64,000 nucleotides of DNA from Mumia sp050632745 (GTDB taxonomy: Bacteria; Actinomycetota; Actinomycetes; Propionibacteriales; Nocardioidaceae). The notes under the pieces were generated by a model. It was not told the DNA's origin, made no database searches, and worked only from the letters and a program-made list of their open reading frames with translations. The position numbers and the translations under genes are program-made. Shown here piece by piece: positions 51,087 to 58,282 of this stretch. Every line of letters starts with the position of its first letter. Position 1 is the first letter of the stretch. The stretch covers positions 310,001-374,000 of the forward strand of contig NZ_JBODSD010000002.1 in NCBI RefSeq assembly GCF_050632745.1, in the 5' to 3' direction.

Positions 51087-51848
51087 TCAGGAAACGTCGC
51101 GGAAACGCGGCTCCCGGAACAGCGGCGGCAGATAGCGCAGCATCAGGGCCGACCACGTCAGGTGCGTCAGGAGCGGCGCCTGGACCCCGCCGGTCGCGCG
51201 TCGCTGGAGCCCGAAGAGGGTGCCCATCACCGCGCCCGCGAGCACCAGCGACGGGTTGCGGGAGGAGGCGGTCGTCGCGGTGTAGGCCAGCGTCGAGACC
51301 AGCACCGGACGACGCTCCCCCACCGCCTCGAACAGCGCCCCGCGGAAGAACAGCTCCTCCGCCGCGCCGTTGGCGAGGGTGGTGAGCACGACGAGCGGCG
51401 TGCTGCCCTCGTCGGCGAAGCGCAGGACGCGCCGGACCGCGGCGTCGAGCGCGGGCACCCGGCGCGCGACCTGCGCCCCGACGAGGAAGCACCCGAAGGC
51501 CCCGACCCCGGTGAGCACGGGCACGACGACCGGCCGGCGGCGTACCCCGTCCTGCATCTCGATCCACCCCTGGTGCAGCGGGCCGGAGACGAGCGAGCCC
51601 ACGGTCCAGGTCGCCGCGGTCGCCAACGCGAGGCCGTAGAACCGCGGCGAGTCCGGCTTGGCCGCCAGCGAGACCCCGAGCATCCCCGAGCCCGCGAGGC
51701 ACACCGCGCCGACCGTACGGCGCCGGCGGGCGACGACCGCCGCGGGCTCGGGGCCCCGGGGCGCGACGGCGTGCCCGAGTCCTCGAGGGAGCACGCCGCG
51801 CGAGCGGGCCCGGAGCGCGTCGAGCGCCCCGCGCAGGCCGCCGCTCAC
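51087..51848 (-). CDS. CPBP-family intramembrane metalloprotease
   Basis: 253 residues with several membrane helices. AAEELFFRGALFEAVG (near 163) is the EExxxR motif of CPBP (Abi/CAAX) glutamyl proteases, and the second motif region (LAGAVMGTLFGLQRRATGG, then LTHLTWSALM) follows. Such proteins process prenylated or bacteriocin-type substrates; the role here is unknown. GTG start in a GTGA overlap with the epimerase-like gene. Confidence 0.87.
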   Translation of the reverse strand: MSGGLRGALDALRARSRGVLPRGLGHAVAPRGPEPAAVVARRRRTVGAVCLAGSGMLGVSLAAKPDSPRFYGLALATAATWTVGSLVSGPLHQGWIEMQDGVRRRPVVVPVLTGVGAFGCFLVGAQVARRVPALDAAVRRVLRFADEGSTPLVVLTTLANGAAEELFFRGALFEAVGERRPVLVSTLAYTATTASSRNPSLVLAGAVMGTLFGLQRRATGGVQAPLLTHLTWSALMLRYLPPLFREPRFRDVS

Positions 51849-52753
51849 GCCCGCTCCTCCGCGTCCGCCCGTTCGCGAGCCCGCTCGGCGAGCGCCCGCA
51901 GCACGGCCTCGTCGTACGACAGGGGTTCGAAGGGGACGGCCTCGCGGATGGCGTCGTCGCGGACGACGACCTCGTTCACCATCGAGTCGACCAGCGACCG
52001 CCCCGTGCGGGTGTCGACGTCGGTGACCAGCGCGAGCCAGCGCGCAGAGAGCCCGGGGCTGAGCAGCGGCACGGGGACGATCACCGGGTGGCGGCCCTCG
52101 ATGTCGGCGAGCCGCCGCATCATCGTGGCGTACTCGAGGACCTCCGGACCACCGATCTCGTACGCCCGGTCGGTGCCCTCGGGCAGCGTGAGCACGCCGA
52201 CGAGGTAGCGGATCACGTCGTCGACGGCGATCGGCTGCGTCCGCGTCGCCACCCACCGCGGCGTGACCATCGCGGGCAGGTGCTCGACGAGCTGGCGCGT
52301 CATCTCCCACGAGATCCCGCCGTGCCCCACGACGATCCCGGCGCGCAGCGTCGTGACGGGGACACCGCCCCCGGCGAGCAGCGCCTCGACCTGGCGGCGG
52401 CTGCGGAGGTGGTCCGACAGGTCGTCGGCGTCGTCGCCGAGGCCGCCCAGGTAGACGATCCGGTGGAGCCCCGCGTCGGCCGCGGCCGCACCGAACGCCG
52501 ACGCCGCGTCCGCGTCGCGCCGGACGAAGTCGTCCGAGCCGAGGGAGTGCACGAGGTAGTACGCCGCCTCGACCTCCTCGAGCGCCGGAGCGAGCGACTC
52601 CGGGTCGTGCACGTCGCCGAAGACCGGCCGACCGGCTCCGTCGTACGCCTCGGGGTGGCGGGTCATCGCGACGACCTCGTGCCCGGCCTCCTCCAGGGCG
52701 GGCGCCAGGCGCCGCCCGATGAACCCGGTCGCGCCGGTGACGAGCACGCGCAT
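51845..52753 (-). CDS. NAD(P)-binding atypical SDR/NmrA-like protein
   Basis: 302 residues. MRVLVTGATGFIGRRLAPALEEAG is the GxxGxxG Rossmann start. GDVHDPESL and AAYYLVHSLGSDDF follow, typical of the YbjT/complex-I-NDUFA9-like atypical SDRs. Often NAD(P)H sensors or reductases. Coupled to the CPBP gene. Confidence 0.88.
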   Translation of the reverse strand: MRVLVTGATGFIGRRLAPALEEAGHEVVAMTRHPEAYDGAGRPVFGDVHDPESLAPALEEVEAAYYLVHSLGSDDFVRRDADAASAFGAAAADAGLHRIVYLGGLGDDADDLSDHLRSRRQVEALLAGGGVPVTTLRAGIVVGHGGISWEMTRQLVEHLPAMVTPRWVATRTQPIAVDDVIRYLVGVLTLPEGTDRAYEIGGPEVLEYATMMRRLADIEGRHPVIVPVPLLSPGLSARWLALVTDVDTRTGRSLVDSMVNEVVVRDDAIREAVPFEPLSYDEAVLRALAERARERADAEERA

Positions 52754-52811
52754 CTGTCCCCCTCGTCGAGTCGGCCGTCCTCCTCGATCATCGGCCAGCC
52801 GACGGACGGCG

Positions 52812-53387
52812 TCAGACCGGCGGATGACCCATCAGGAGGAGGACGTGCGCGGGCCCGTCGTCGACGAGGTGCCAGCGGTGGCGCAGCGGTGCCGGGTGGG
52901 TCAGCAGGTCGCGCGGGCCGAGCCGGTAGGTGCCCTCACCCTCCACCTCGACGTCGAGCGCACCGTCGACGAGGTAGACCGTGAGGATGCCGGGCGAGGC
53001 GAACCACTCCGCGATGTGCTGGCCCGGCTCGATCCGGTACTCGGTCACCTCCAGCCCGCTGGTCGGGTGCAGCATGACGAGCCGACCGAGCGCCGCGTCC
53101 GGCCGGTCCGCCACCGGGACCAGGCGTCCCTCGTCGTGCCGGACGACCTCGACCCGGTCGTCGGTCCCCACGGGCAGCAGGTCGCCGGGCGGGACGCCGA
53201 GCGCCTCCGCGAGCCGGTAGGCGGTGACCATCGACGGCATGCTCTGACCGCGCTCGACCTGGCTGAGGAACGGCTGGCTGATCCCGGCACGGCCCGCGAG
53301 CTCGCGCATCGACAGCCCAGCCTTCTCACGGTGCCGCCGGAGCACCGACCCGATCCGGCGCGCCAGCACCCCGTCGTCCTCGTGCAC
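52812..53387 (-). CDS. XRE-family regulator with cupin domain
   Basis: 191 residues. GSVLRRHREKAGLSMRELAGRAGISQPFLSQVERGQSMPSM (residues 12-52) is an XRE helix-turn-helix. Residues 105-185 (LEVTEYRIEPGQHIAEWFASPGILTVYLVDGALDVEVEG) form a cupin ligand sensor. The combination regulates catabolic or polyamine/purine genes in many bacteria. GTG start. Divergent from the deaminase gene across 98 bases, so it very likely controls that cluster, and possibly its own gene. Confidence 0.92.
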   Translation of the reverse strand: MHEDDGVLARRIGSVLRRHREKAGLSMRELAGRAGISQPFLSQVERGQSMPSMVTAYRLAEALGVPPGDLLPVGTDDRVEVVRHDEGRLVPVADRPDAALGRLVMLHPTSGLEVTEYRIEPGQHIAEWFASPGILTVYLVDGALDVEVEGEGTYRLGPRDLLTHPAPLRHRWHLVDDGPAHVLLLMGHPPV

Positions 53388-53444
53388 GCCGTAACCCCCT
53401 CGTCATCGGCCGCTGATCGGGAGGAGACACGCGACCAGCAGGCT

Positions 53445-53456
53445 TGATAAGCATCA
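53445..53456. promoter_or_regulatory. Short dyad in the regulator-deaminase intergenic region
   Basis: TGAT-aagc-ATCA, 30 bases before the deaminase start, a possible half of an operator for the XRE-cupin regulator. Confidence 0.35.
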
Positions 53457-53485
53457 GCAATCACTTTCGCACACGGAGAGGCGCC

Positions 53486-54550
53486 ATGACGACAGATCTC
53501 CCCCCGCGGGAGCCGATCCCGACGCCCCTGGTCCGGGCGTGGCCGAAGGTCAGCCTCCACTGCCACCTCCTCGGGTCGGTCAGCGCCCCGACGGTGGTCG
53601 ACCTCGCCCGCAAGCACGGGGTCGCCCTGCCCGGCGGGCGGACCGCCGACGACCTGTACGAGATCCCGGCGTACGAGGACCTGGGCGCGTTCCTCGCCGT
53701 CTACGACGTCGTCGGGTCGCTGGTGCGCGACGCCGACGACGTCCACCGGGTCACGTACGAGTCCCTGACGACCTTCGGCTCCGACCACGGCGTGCTCTAC
53801 CGGGAGATCTTCGTGAGCCCCCACCCGGTCGCCGTGCCGTACCGGACGCTGCTCGACGGCATGCGCGCCGCGATGGCCGACGCCCGCACCGACACCGGAA
53901 TCGACAGCCGGATCGTGGTCGCGCTGCACCGCGAGCGCTCCGCGGCGGAGGCGGTCGCGCTGGTCGAGACGGTCGTCGCGGACCGGGTCGACGAGGTCGT
54001 CGGGATCGGGCTCGACTACGCCGAGGTCAACGGTCCGCCGCACCTGTTCACCGAGGCCTTCGCGCTCGCCGGTCGCCACGGCCTGGGGCGTACGGCGCAC
54101 TCCGAGTCGGGACCGCCGCCGCACATCGAGGTGATCCTCGACCAGCTGGGGTGCACCCGGGTGGACCACGGCTACCACGTCGTCGACGACCCCCGGATCA
54201 CCCAGCGGTGCATCGACGAGGGCGTGACCTTCACCTGCACTCCTGTCAGCTCCGACATCGGGCGCTACAGCGGCTCCGGGGACGGCACGCACGAGCGGAT
54301 CGCCGCGATGGACGCCGCGGGACTGCGGATCACGATCGACTCCGACGACCCGCCGATGTTCGGGACCGACCCGACCCGTGACCACGAGGTCGTCGCCGCA
54401 GCGCTCGGCCTGGACACCGCCGACCTCACCCGCTTCGCCGTCAACGGTGCCGACGCCTGCTGGCTCGACCACGACGACCGGAACACCCTCCGTCGACGCG
54501 TCCTGGCGTCGGCGGCCGACCTCGAGAGGACCCACCGTGCCGCTTCCTGA
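53486..54550 (+). CDS. Adenosine deaminase family amidohydrolase
   Basis: 354 residues. KVSLHCHLLGS gives the HxH zinc pair (His25, His27). RTAHSES near 203-208 matches the catalytic HxGE loop but is one residue shorter (H-S-E). DHGYHV near 228 and DSDDPPMFG near 285 supply the zinc ligands. Deaminates a purine nucleoside, nucleobase or analogue to the keto form. The ATG at 53486 follows GGAGAGG; an upstream in-frame ATG is not family-like. The oxygenase gene overlaps its stop by 14 bases. Substrate may be a modified adenine rather than adenosine. Confidence 0.9.
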   Translation: MTTDLPPREPIPTPLVRAWPKVSLHCHLLGSVSAPTVVDLARKHGVALPGGRTADDLYEIPAYEDLGAFLAVYDVVGSLVRDADDVHRVTYESLTTFGSDHGVLYREIFVSPHPVAVPYRTLLDGMRAAMADARTDTGIDSRIVVALHRERSAAEAVALVETVVADRVDEVVGIGLDYAEVNGPPHLFTEAFALAGRHGLGRTAHSESGPPPHIEVILDQLGCTRVDHGYHVVDDPRITQRCIDEGVTFTCTPVSSDIGRYSGSGDGTHERIAAMDAAGLRITIDSDDPPMFGTDPTRDHEVVAAALGLDTADLTRFAVNGADACWLDHDDRNTLRRRVLASAADLERTHRAAS

Positions 54551-55595
54551 AGACCACGCGCCCGCCTTCGTCGTCCCCCTCGTCGACCTCACCCCGTACG
54601 TCGACGGCGGCACGCCCGACGAGCGGGCACGGACCGCCGCCGCGATCGACGCCGCCTTCGCCGAGGTCGGGTTCGTCCAGGTCGTCGGCCACGGCGTCCC
54701 GGACGCGGTCGTCCAGGGGTTCGCCTCGGCGCTGGACGACTTCTTCGCGCTGCCGCTCGCGGAGAAGAAGGAGTACCGCACGCCGCCGCGGATCAACCGC
54801 GGGTACGCGCCGCCCAAGACCGAGTCGCTCTCGCTGAGCCTCGGCGTCGAGTCCGCGAACCGGATGAACGACTTCTTCGAGGCGTTCAACGTCGGCGTCA
54901 CGGCCGAGGCGTTCCCGAAGCTGTCGCTGCCGGCCGACGACTACGCGGACAACCTGTGGCCGGCCGGGCTCGCGGGGTTCCGGGAGAGCGTCGAGGCGTA
55001 CTTCGCCGAGGCCGGCCGGGTCGCCCGGACGCTGACGCACGTCTTCGCCGACGCGCTCGACCTCCCGCACGACTTCTTCGAGGCCTTCACCGACCACTCG
55101 CTCGACGTGCTGCGGATGAACAACTACGCCCTCCCGCCGGGCGAGGTCGAGCTCGACGGCGACCTCACCGGCATGGGCGAGCACACCGACTACGGGATCG
55201 TCACCGTCCTGTGGGCCGACCAGGCGCCCGGTCTTCAGGTCCTCGGCCACGACGGCGTCTGGCACGACGTGAGCCCCGCCGACGGCGCCCTGCTGGTCAA
55301 CCTCGGTGACCTGATGGCCCGCTGGACCAACGAGCGCTGGATGTCGACGCTGCACCGGGTGAAGCCCCCGATCGTGGACGGGACGATCCAGCGCCGGCGC
55401 TCGGCGGCGTACTTCCACGACGGCAACGTCGACGCGCTGATCAGCACCCTGCCCTCCTGCGTCGGCGACGGCAGCCGCTACGCCCCGATCACCGTGGCCG
55501 ACCACATCGCCGCCAAGCTCGCGGGATCGCGGGCGGGGGTGCCCAACGAGGCAGCGGAGCGCGAGGCCGCCCGGGTCCGCGCGGCGGCGGGCTGA
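54537..55595 (+). CDS. 2-oxoglutarate/Fe(II)-dependent oxygenase (IPNS-like)
   Basis: 352 residues, isopenicillin-N-synthase-like fold. FAEVGFVQVVGHGVPDAVV is the N-terminal DIOX_N motif. GMGEHTDYGIVTVL gives Fe ligands His and Asp (near 214 and 216), STLHRVKPP the third His (near 271), and QRRRSAAYFHDG the Arg/Ser for 2-oxoglutarate (near 287). Hydroxylates or demethylates a small molecule; thymine-7-hydroxylase is a known nucleobase member of this group. GTG start inside the deaminase gene end (14-base overlap), so the two are tightly coupled. Confidence 0.9.
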   Translation: MPLPEDHAPAFVVPLVDLTPYVDGGTPDERARTAAAIDAAFAEVGFVQVVGHGVPDAVVQGFASALDDFFALPLAEKKEYRTPPRINRGYAPPKTESLSLSLGVESANRMNDFFEAFNVGVTAEAFPKLSLPADDYADNLWPAGLAGFRESVEAYFAEAGRVARTLTHVFADALDLPHDFFEAFTDHSLDVLRMNNYALPPGEVELDGDLTGMGEHTDYGIVTVLWADQAPGLQVLGHDGVWHDVSPADGALLVNLGDLMARWTNERWMSTLHRVKPPIVDGTIQRRRSAAYFHDGNVDALISTLPSCVGDGSRYAPITVADHIAAKLAGSRAGVPNEAAEREAARVRAAAG

Positions 55596-55653
55596 CGGCG
55601 CGCTCCCGCTCAGGACACGTCGGCCGGACTCGTACGGCGCCGCAGGAGACCTC

Positions 55654-55682
55654 TCGACAACAGGCCTCCGACGCCGTAACAA
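55654..55682 (+). promoter_or_regulatory. Promoter upstream of the polar amino acid ABC genes
   Basis: TCGACA and TAACAA are separated by exactly 17 bases, 59 bases after the oxygenase stop and 79 before the binding-protein start. It would give the transporter its own transcript. Confidence 0.5.
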
Positions 55683-55761
55683 TTCCGTGTTCTTGGTGTG
55701 GGAACATCCCAGACTCAAGGGACTCAGTCTCACGATCCATCAAGCTCAAGGAGCATCACCG

Positions 55762-56598
55762 ATGAAGGTCACCGGACGACGCCTGGGACGCGCGGCTGCG
55801 GCCGCCGCCGGGGCACTCGCTCTCACCGTGACGATGGCCGCCTGCGGCGGGGACGACGGCGACGACTCGGCCGCCTCGGTCGACGGCATCGACATCGTCA
55901 AGTCGGGCACGCTGACGATCTGCACCAACCTGCCGTACAAGCCCTTCCAGTACCCCGACGACTCCGGCGAGATCGTCGGCTTCGACACCGACCTGCTCGG
56001 CCTGCTCGCCGACGACATGGGCCTGGAGACCGAGATCGTGGACGTCGACTGGAACCAGGTCACCTCCGGTGCCGCGTTCAAGGCCGGCAAGTGCGACGTG
56101 GGCATGGGCGGCATGACGATCACGCCCGAGCGCGAGGCCGCGATCGCCATCTCCGACCCGTACTTCGAGGCCACGCAGGCCCTCCTCGTCAAGGCCGACT
56201 CCGGCATCGGCGGCCTCGAGGACCTCAAGGGCAAGAAGCTCGGCGTCCAGACCGACACCACCGGCGAGGTCTACGCCAACGAGAACGCCGCCAAGTACGG
56301 CTACACCCCGGTCGCGTTCGACGACCTCTCGCTCGAGGCCACCGCGCTCAAGGCCGGCCGCGTCGACGCCGCGATCAACGACAACGGCGTGCTCTACGAC
56401 TTCGTGAAGGACAACCCCGACACGGCGGTCGCCACCGAGTTCGACACCGGCGAGGAGTACGGCTTCGCGGCCGAGAAGGACGCCAACGGCGAGAAGCTCA
56501 TCGAGCGCCTCAACGGGGTCCTCAAGACGGCGCAGGAGGACGGCACGTACGACGAGATCACGAAGAAGTACTTCGGGGAGTCGGCCGTCCAGGGGTAA
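55762..56598 (+). CDS. Polar-amino-acid-type ABC transporter binding lipoprotein
   Basis: 278 residues. A signal peptide ends in MAAC, the lipobox. SGTLTICTNLPYKPFQYPDDSGEIVGFDTDLLGLLADDMG is the class-3 (SBP_bac_3) start. ISDPYFEATQALLVKA and LKGKKLGVQTDTTGE follow. Similar proteins bind His, Gln, Arg, opines or amines. Strong ribosome-binding site AAGGAG. Next to the deaminase/oxygenase genes, it could deliver their substrate. Confidence 0.91.
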   Translation: MKVTGRRLGRAAAAAAGALALTVTMAACGGDDGDDSAASVDGIDIVKSGTLTICTNLPYKPFQYPDDSGEIVGFDTDLLGLLADDMGLETEIVDVDWNQVTSGAAFKAGKCDVGMGGMTITPEREAAIAISDPYFEATQALLVKADSGIGGLEDLKGKKLGVQTDTTGEVYANENAAKYGYTPVAFDDLSLEATALKAGRVDAAINDNGVLYDFVKDNPDTAVATEFDTGEEYGFAAEKDANGEKLIERLNGVLKTAQEDGTYDEITKKYFGESAVQG

Positions 56599-56640
56599 CG
56601 TCACCCCTCCCAGCACGTCCGCCCACCTCACAGGAGAGCG

Positions 56641-57462
56641 ATGAGCACCCCCACGAAGGTGGCGGCTCGACGTCCGCTGAGCCCGCGCAAGCGGGCTCAG
56701 CGGATCCGGGTCGTCCAGTACGCCGTCCTGATCGCCGTCGTCGTGATCGCGATCTTCGCCGCCGACTGGCAGCAGATCGGTGACGTCTTCTTCCGGCCCG
56801 AGCTGATCAAGACCGCCGTCACGCAGGGTCTCGGGCGGGCGCTGGTCAACACCATCGTCTACACCGCCGGCGCCTTCGTCTTCGGCCTCGTGGTCGGGAC
56901 GATCCTGGCGATCATGCGGCTCTCCGAGGTGGGTCCGTACCGGTGGATCGCCACCGCCTACATCGAGTTCTTCCGCGGCCTGCCGGCGCTGATCGTCTTC
57001 CTGATGTTCTCGCTGCTGCCGCTGGCGTTCCCGACGCTGCGCATCCCGCTCGACCCGTACGGCACGGTGTGGCTCGCGCTCGGCATCGTCGCGAGCGCCT
57101 ACATGGCCGAGACGATCCGCGGCGGCATCCAGGCGGTCCACAAGGGCCAGACCGAGGCGGCGCGCTCGCTCGGGATGTCCTCCGGGCAGGCCATGCGCAA
57201 GGTCGTGCTGCCGCAGGCCTTCCGGACGATGCTGCCGCCGCTGACCAACGAGCTCATCCTCCTGGTCAAGGACTCGTCGCTCGTCTACATCATCGGGCTC
57301 GCCGCCACCCAGGCCGAGCTCACGAAGTACGGACGCGACCTGTCCGTCCAGTACGCCAACATGACGCCCCTGGTCGTGGCCGGCGTGGCGTACCTGATCA
57401 TCACGCTCCCGCTCTCCGTCATCGTGCGCAGGATGGAAGCCTCTGCCGGGAAGGCTCGCTGA
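56641..57462 (+). CDS. Polar-amino-acid-type ABC transporter permease (HisM/GlnP family)
   Basis: 273 residues. GLGRALVNTIVYTAGAFVFGLVVGTILAIMRLSE and PYRWIATAYIEFFRGLPALIVFLMF are family signatures. EAARSLGMSSGQAMRKVVLPQAFRTMLPPLTNELILLVKDSSLVYIIG carries the EAA coupling loop. One permease only, so it probably works as a homodimer. ATG at 56641 after AGGAGAG. Confidence 0.93.
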   Translation: MSTPTKVAARRPLSPRKRAQRIRVVQYAVLIAVVVIAIFAADWQQIGDVFFRPELIKTAVTQGLGRALVNTIVYTAGAFVFGLVVGTILAIMRLSEVGPYRWIATAYIEFFRGLPALIVFLMFSLLPLAFPTLRIPLDPYGTVWLALGIVASAYMAETIRGGIQAVHKGQTEAARSLGMSSGQAMRKVVLPQAFRTMLPPLTNELILLVKDSSLVYIIGLAATQAELTKYGRDLSVQYANMTPLVVAGVAYLIITLPLSVIVRRMEASAGKAR

Positions 57463-58220
57463 TGCCCGAGACGCTCGTCGAGATCAAGGACCTGCACAAG
57501 TCGTTCGGCGACAACCACGTCCTGCGGGGCATCGACTTCACCGTCGGCCAGGGCGAGGTGGTGTGCGTGATCGGGCCCTCGGGCTCGGGCAAGTCGACCC
57601 TGCTGCGCTGCGTGAACCTCCTCGAGGAGCCGTCGAGCGGCACCGTCCTGGTCGCCGGCGAGGACCTCACGGACCCCGACGGCAACATCGACGCGGCCCG
57701 CCGCCACATCGGCATGGTGTTCCAGAGCTTCAACCTCTTCCCGCACCACACGGCGCTGAGCAACTGCATGCTCGCGCAGCGGACGGTCCTCAAGCGGGAC
57801 AAGAAGGAGGCCCGGCGGATCGCCGAGGAGAACCTCGACCGCGTGGGCCTGACCGACAAGCACGACGCCTACCCGGCGAAGCTCTCCGGCGGGCAGCAGC
57901 AGCGCGTCGCCATCGCCCGCGCGCTGTCGATGGAGCCGAACCTCATGCTGTTCGACGAGCCGACGTCGGCCCTCGACCCCGAGCTCGTCGGCGAGGTCCT
58001 GACCGTCATGCGCAAGCTCGCCGAGGAGGGCATGACGATGCTCGTCGTCACCCACGAGATGGCGTTCGCCCGCGAGGTCGCCGACCGGGTCGTCTTCATG
58101 GACGGCGGGGTCATCGTCGAGCAGGGTGACCCGCACGAGGTCATCGGCAACCCCAAGGAGGCCCGGACGAAGGAGTTCCTCCGCCGCGTCCTCGACCCCA
58201 CGCACGTGACCCCGAGCTGA
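57462..58220 (+). CDS. Polar-amino-acid-type ABC transporter ATPase (GlnQ-like)
   Basis: 252 residues. Walker A GPSGSGKSTLLRCVN, HIGMVFQSFNLFPHHTALSN, signature LSGGQQQRVAIARALSM, Walker B LMLFDEPTSALDPEL and the switch His in VVTHEM. Starts in a one-base TGATG overlap with the permease. Confidence 0.95.
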   Translation: MPETLVEIKDLHKSFGDNHVLRGIDFTVGQGEVVCVIGPSGSGKSTLLRCVNLLEEPSSGTVLVAGEDLTDPDGNIDAARRHIGMVFQSFNLFPHHTALSNCMLAQRTVLKRDKKEARRIAEENLDRVGLTDKHDAYPAKLSGGQQQRVAIARALSMEPNLMLFDEPTSALDPELVGEVLTVMRKLAEEGMTMLVVTHEMAFAREVADRVVFMDGGVIVEQGDPHEVIGNPKEARTKEFLRRVLDPTHVTPS

Positions 58221-58282
58221 TTGCGAGATAGTCGGAGTTCCCACCGGCTCATCGGAGGACCCCAACATTTCGAGGGAGCAGC

